The notes under the pieces were generated by a model. It saw only the letters and a program-made list of their open reading frames with translations. It did not search any database and was not told the origin of the DNA. A program made the position numbers and the translations under genes. A DNA stretch of 9,808 bases from positions 1 through 9,808 of the forward strand of contig JARFQH010000352.1 in the NCBI GenBank assembly GCA_029287875.1, read 5' to 3'. The stretch comes from Desulfobacteraceae bacterium. GTDB taxonomy: Bacteria; Desulfobacterota; Desulfobacteria; Desulfobacterales; SG8-13. This document shows, piece by piece, positions 6,749 to 9,808 of this stretch (the stretch's first letter is position 1; every line of letters starts with the position of its first letter).

Positions 6749-7714
6749 TCACGCCACCGCCACCTGTTTGATCAGCTCGTCAATTACAGCATCGGCGGAA
6801 ATCCCGGCTGCGTTGGCTTCATAGGTCAGCATGAGACGATGTCGCAGGCAGTCGTGCACCACGGCCCGAATATCATCGGGAGTGACATGATCGCGTCCCT
6901 GCAGCCAGGCATGGGCCCGGCTGACCTTGTCCAGTGCAATGGACCCCCGTGGGCTGGCTCCCACCAGAATCCAGTTGCCCAGCTCTTCGTTGAATTCAGC
7001 AGGTCTGCGGGTGGCCGCAATGAGGCTCACGAGATACCGTTCCATGGGTTCGGCCAGCGCTACCTGGTGAATTTCGGCCCGAGCGGCAAAGACGGCGCCC
7101 TGGGGAATGGATTCCGATCTTTCGCCGTTGCTCCCGCCGCTCTCTTCCCGCACCAGTCGGATAATCTCGGCTTCGGATTCATCGTTGGGGTAGTCAATGG
7201 TGATGTGCATGAGAAAGCGGTCCATCTGGGCCTCAGGCAGGGGATAGGTCCCCTCCTGCTCCACCGGGTTCTGGGTGGCCAGAACCATGAACAATTCCGG
7301 TAGCTTGTAGGTTTTGCCGGCTACGGTAACCTGGCGCTCTTCCATGGCTTCGAGCAAGGCGGCCTGGACTTTGGCAGGCGCCCGATTGATCTCGTCGGCC
7401 AGGATCAGGTTGCCGAAAATGGGACCCTTCTGGAAAACGAATCGACCCTTACCGCCCTCATCATAGTAGATCTCGGTGCCGGTGACGTCCGACGGCAGCA
7501 GATCCGGGGTAAACTGAATGCGGCTAAAATCCGATTCCAGATTTTTGGCCATGCTTTTGATGGCCCGGGTCTTGGCCAGGCCGGGCAACCCTTCCATCAG
7601 CACGTTGCCGTTGGCCAGCAGTGCCAGAATCAGCCGCTCCACAACCATTTGCTGACCGATGATGGACTGGGACATGCGGGATTTTAATTCGTTAATCGAA
7701 TCGAGTGAAGTCAC
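6749..7714 (-). CDS. moxR: MoxR family AAA+ ATPase
   Basis: Hexameric AAA+ ATPase of the MoxR clade, a chaperone or chelatase-like engine that acts with VWA proteins; cytoplasmic. The 321 residues show Walker A G-L-P-G-L-A-K-T at 42-49, Walker B LILADE (103-108; D107, E108), sensor 1 ATQNP (N149), the arginine finger region QMDRF (R166), sensor 2 GASPRGS (R256), and the C-terminal lid. Length is normal. The start is a GTG at 7714, with GAGGAAG starting 5 bases upstream, directly after a large inverted repeat that separates it from the sulfatase. It begins the Bat gene set. All catalytic motifs are intact. Confidence 0.93.
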   Translation of the reverse strand: MTSLDSINELKSRMSQSIIGQQMVVERLILALLANGNVLMEGLPGLAKTRAIKSMAKNLESDFSRIQFTPDLLPSDVTGTEIYYDEGGKGRFVFQKGPIFGNLILADEINRAPAKVQAALLEAMEERQVTVAGKTYKLPELFMVLATQNPVEQEGTYPLPEAQMDRFLMHITIDYPNDESEAEIIRLVREESGGSNGERSESIPQGAVFAARAEIHQVALAEPMERYLVSLIAATRRPAEFNEELGNWILVGASPRGSIALDKVSRAHAWLQGRDHVTPDDIRAVVHDCLRHRLMLTYEANAAGISADAVIDELIKQVAVA

Positions 7715-7736
7715 TGTTTCTTCCTCATGAAGGTGA

Positions 7737-7797
7737 AAGAATGGGTCGAAAGTCGTAAGGTGAGATTGTTTATTTTTCGACTTTCAACCCGATTCTT
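7737..7797. repeat. Large inverted repeat between sulfatase and moxR
   Basis: The arm at 7737-7755 (AAGAATGGGTCGAAAGTCG) pairs with 7778-7797. There are 19 pairs with one single-base bulge (7791) and one mismatch, which is a G-U pair in minus-strand RNA. The loop is 22 bases. In the transcript this hairpin stands 7 bases after the sulfatase stop and about 10 bases before the moxR ribosome site. It has no T-tract, so it is not a classical terminator. It may be an RNA-processing or stability hairpin, or a dispersed palindromic repeat. Confidence 0.75.
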
Positions 7798-7804
7798 GAT
7801 GAAT

Positions 7805-9391
7805 TTAACGCTCGCCGGGTGAAACAAGTTTTTCCATGACCTGATCCAAGCTGAAGCTGGCCGCCTTCTGACGGGGCGGGTAGTCCTTAAAGGTCTCGAG
7901 AAATTGACCAACATATGCTTGAGCGGGAACCAATAGATACGCGCGGTCCAACAACCAGTCAAAATAGGTGTTGGAGGTTATCTGCGCGCGTTCGTAGGGA
8001 TCGCGGCGCAGATTGAATATTAGAGGTATCCGAAGGGGGACGAATGGTTCCATCCAGGCCTGTAAAGTGGCCTCGGCCCTCTGTTCCATGAAGATCAGTT
8101 TCCAGTCCATGTAGCGTAGCGCCGTCAGGTCGCCATCGTCGGAAAAATAGAAGATCTCCTTGCGCGGGCTCGGCACGTTTTTCGGATCTTTGAGATGTTC
8201 GGTGAGATCATACCCGTCCAGGTGAATCTTGTAATTGCGGCCCAGCGCCTGGGATGTGTACCCGTCGAGTAGATCTTCCTTCACATTCTTTTTGCCGGCG
8301 GCAGCCACGAAGGTTGGCAGCCAGTCCATGTGGTGGGCGATGCCGTTGCTGATGGATCCCGGTTTTACAACCCCCGGCCAGCGTACGGCACAGGGCACCC
8401 GCCAGCCGCCTTCCCAGTTGGTATTCTTTTCTCCGCGAAAGGGCGTGGCGGCGGCATCCGGCCAGGTGTTGTAGTGCGGGCCGTTATCCGTAGAGTAGTG
8501 AACGATGGTGTTGTCTGCGATGCCGAGTCTGTCCAGGGCTTCGAGGAACTGCCCGATGTGCATATCGTGCTCGATCATGCCGGCGGTGTATTCATCGGCA
8601 TTGGGATACATCTTGGCGATTTCCGCCCGTTTTTCTTTGCTGACATGGGTGCGGAAGTGCATGCGGGTGCCGCTCCACCAAACGAACCAGGGTTTAGCGG
8701 CTTTGGTCTGACGTTCAATAAAATCAATGGCGGCGGCAACGGTTTCATCATCGACGGTTTCCATACGCTTTTTTGTAAGGGGGCCCGTGTCTTCTATTTT
8801 GCCGTCAGCCGATGACTTGATCACGCCCCGGGGACCGAATTTCTGTCGGAATGTGGTGCCGTCCGCCAATTTCATGTCGCCCGGGTAGTCTTCATTCTCG
8901 GGTTCCTCTTCCGCGTTGAGGTGATAGAGGTTGCCGAAGAATTCGTCAAAGCCGTGGTTGGTGGGAAGGTGATCATCGCGGTCGCCAAGGTGGTTCTTGC
9001 CGAATTGACCGGTGGCATAGCCCAGATCTTTGAGAAACACGGCGATGGTGGGATCCTCCTCGCGCTGGCCGAGCTCTGCGCCGGGCAGACCCACTTTGGA
9101 GAGGCCGGTTCGGAAGACGCTCTGCCCCATGATAAAAGATGACCTTCCGGCGGTACATGATTGTTCACCATAATAGTCGGTGAAGATCATACCTTCATTT
9201 GCAATCCGATCTATGTTGGGCGTCTTGTACCCCATCATACCCATGGTGTAGGCGCTGATGTTCGAGCGGCCCACGTCGTCACCCCAGATAACCAGGATGT
9301 TGGGCTTGTCTGCAGCAAACGCTGGGGCGCTGAATATTAATGTCATCAATGCCAGGAAAAAAACAACAGCTCTTAGATGTGATCTTCTCAT
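7805..9391 (-). CDS. Secreted sulfatase, arylsulfatase family, CTAGR active site
   Basis: Hydrolyses sulfate esters in the periplasm; substrate unknown. Residues 1-26 form a signal peptide ending APAFA before ADKPN. The mature part has GDD (37-39, metal ligands D38, D39) and the sulfatase signature C79-T-A-G-R83, where Cys79 should be converted to formylglycine; the common Pro is Ala here. K132 and H134 in FGKNHLGD, H245, D302-N303 in STDNGPH and K322 in FRGEK complete the active site. The total of 528 residues is normal for the family. The ATG at 9391 has a strong AAGGAG 7 bases upstream. It is preceded by its own promoter and followed by moxR in the same direction. No maturase gene lies in the window. 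Distant phosphatase or choline-sulfatase activity cannot be ruled out from sequence alone. Confidence 0.9.
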   Translation of the reverse strand: MRRSHLRAVVFFLALMTLIFSAPAFAADKPNILVIWGDDVGRSNISAYTMGMMGYKTPNIDRIANEGMIFTDYYGEQSCTAGRSSFIMGQSVFRTGLSKVGLPGAELGQREEDPTIAVFLKDLGYATGQFGKNHLGDRDDHLPTNHGFDEFFGNLYHLNAEEEPENEDYPGDMKLADGTTFRQKFGPRGVIKSSADGKIEDTGPLTKKRMETVDDETVAAAIDFIERQTKAAKPWFVWWSGTRMHFRTHVSKEKRAEIAKMYPNADEYTAGMIEHDMHIGQFLEALDRLGIADNTIVHYSTDNGPHYNTWPDAAATPFRGEKNTNWEGGWRVPCAVRWPGVVKPGSISNGIAHHMDWLPTFVAAAGKKNVKEDLLDGYTSQALGRNYKIHLDGYDLTEHLKDPKNVPSPRKEIFYFSDDGDLTALRYMDWKLIFMEQRAEATLQAWMEPFVPLRIPLIFNLRRDPYERAQITSNTYFDWLLDRAYLLVPAQAYVGQFLETFKDYPPRQKAASFSLDQVMEKLVSPGER

Positions 9392-9454
9392 TTCTGCTCT
9401 CCTTTCTTTAGGGTTTTTATTTCATGCATGGCAATAGAGAGGGTCTATCGTCTG

Positions 9455-9466
9455 ATGAAATTTCAT
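9455..9466. promoter_or_regulatory. Perfect 12-bp palindrome ATGAAATTTCAT at the sulfatase start site
   Basis: ATGAAATTTCAT is its own reverse complement. It begins 2 bases downstream of the -10 box and so covers the predicted transcription start. That is a classical repressor position. The regulator is unknown. Confidence 0.45.
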
Positions 9467-9468
9467 TA

Positions 9469-9496
9469 AAAATAGGGAGGCTACCTCATTTGTCAA
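9469..9496 (-). promoter_or_regulatory. Sigma70-like promoter of the sulfatase (and possibly the Bat operon)
   Basis: On the minus strand a perfect -35 TTGACA (9496-9491) is followed after 16 bases by TATTTT (9474-9469, 4 of 6 to TATAAT). Its -35 begins only 4 bases beyond the helicase stop codon. The expected start near 9460 gives a leader of about 70 bases. The spacer has a small GAGG-TAG-CCTC dyad. Confidence 0.55.
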
Positions 9497-9500
9497 TAAT

Positions 9501-9808
9501 CTACTGTAAAAGCTCTTTCAGATAGGTCTGTCTTTGGCTGGTATCCTGATTTCTAACCGCCATGGCCAATGCCTTGCGGGTCCCCACCAAAACAGCCAGT
9601 TTTCGGGCTCTGGTCAGACCTGTGTAAATAAGATTTCGAAACAGCATCTTAAAATGCTGGGTGAGTACCGGAATAATTACCGCTCCAAACTCGCTGCCCT
9701 GTGATTTGTGGATGGTGATGGCATATGACAAGTCCAGTTCAGAAATGTCTTCGCGTTGATATTCGACGAATCTTTGATCCGGAAAAAACGACACCACACA
9801 TGTCAGCT
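9501..9808 (-). CDS. RecD-like (RecD2-type) DNA helicase, C-terminal part only
   Basis: C-terminal end of a superfamily 1 helicase related to RecD2/exodeoxyribonuclease V alpha chains, which unwind DNA 5' to 3'. About 102 codons are visible, open across the right edge. The fragment carries LDLSYAITIHKSQGSEFGAVIIPVL, matching helicase motif V and the UvrD_C_2 fold, and LIYTGLTRARK, matching motif VI with its ATP-contacting Arg. It ends TYLKELLQ and then TAG. The Walker A part is outside the window, so RecD2, RecD or a TraA-like relaxase-helicase cannot be separated with certainty; RecD2 is the best guess. It is unrelated in function to the downstream sulfatase, which has its own promoter. Confidence 0.8.
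   Translation of the reverse strand, partial: LTCVVSFFPDQRFVEYQREDISELDLSYAITIHKSQGSEFGAVIIPVLTQHFKMLFRNLIYTGLTRARKLAVLVGTRKALAMAVRNQDTSQRQTYLKELLQ

Noticed and set aside
6557..7303. Plus-strand open frame of 248 codons
   Set aside because: It is the antisense shadow of moxR and DUF58, whose motifs are complete. It has no recognisable domain or ribosome site.
7711..7962. Minus-strand 83-codon frame spanning the sulfatase end and the gap
   Set aside because: It overlaps the sulfatase C-terminus in another frame, has low-complexity basic composition and no family resemblance.
1..9808. Mobile element, CRISPR array, tRNA or rRNA
   Set aside because: No transposase or integrase motifs, no regularly spaced repeats and no RNA gene sequence were seen; gene order looks like a stable chromosomal region.

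Overview
All recognisable genes in this window lie on the minus strand, so transcription runs from the right edge to the left. The content is chromosomal and housekeeping-like. The gene set (RecD2-type helicase, periplasmic sulfatase, MoxR/Bat cluster, short phosphoglycerate-dehydrogenase-like enzyme) and the moderately GC-rich coding sequence suit a Gram-negative bacterium, perhaps a Desulfobacterota (deltaproteobacterial) lineage. That placement is inferred from the feel of the proteins and is not fixed by any marker gene.

Layout in order of transcription. (1) 9808-9501: the 3' end of a RecD-like DNA helicase, cut by the right edge. (2) A sigma70-like promoter (9496-9469) with a perfect 12-bp palindrome at the expected transcription start drives (3) a secreted sulfatase with a CTAGR active-site motif (9391-7805). 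(4) A 90-bp gap holds a large, nearly perfect inverted repeat. (5) A seven-gene MoxR/Bat cluster follows: moxR AAA+ ATPase (7714-6749), DUF58 protein (6663-5653), DUF4381 membrane protein (5660-5133), BatA VWA protein (5128-4124), BatB-like VWA protein (4131-3196), BatC-like TPR protein (3205-2552) and BatD-like protein (2551-1196). From DUF58 onward the genes overlap by 8-10 bases or are separated by 0-4 bases, so this is almost certainly one translationally coupled operon. (6) A 492-bp, AT-rich non-coding stretch (704-1195) contains two competing hairpins, a cluster of ACAATTGT/TGTTGTA sites and a good promoter. (7) That promoter feeds a 2-hydroxyacid/phosphoglycerate dehydrogenase gene (703-1), cut by the left edge.

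How the genes work together. In known MoxR/Bat systems a cytoplasmic AAA+ ATPase of the chaperone/chelatase type acts with VWA, DUF58, DUF4381, TPR and BatD membrane proteins at the inner membrane. The true substrate is generally unclear; aerotolerance and envelope-stress roles have been reported. The sulfatase is co-oriented immediately upstream, which makes it a candidate client or co-regulated partner, but that is only an inference. No mobile element, CRISPR array, tRNA or rRNA was seen. The least ordinary parts are the intergenic regulatory-looking sequences and the BatB protein, whose metal site is degenerate.
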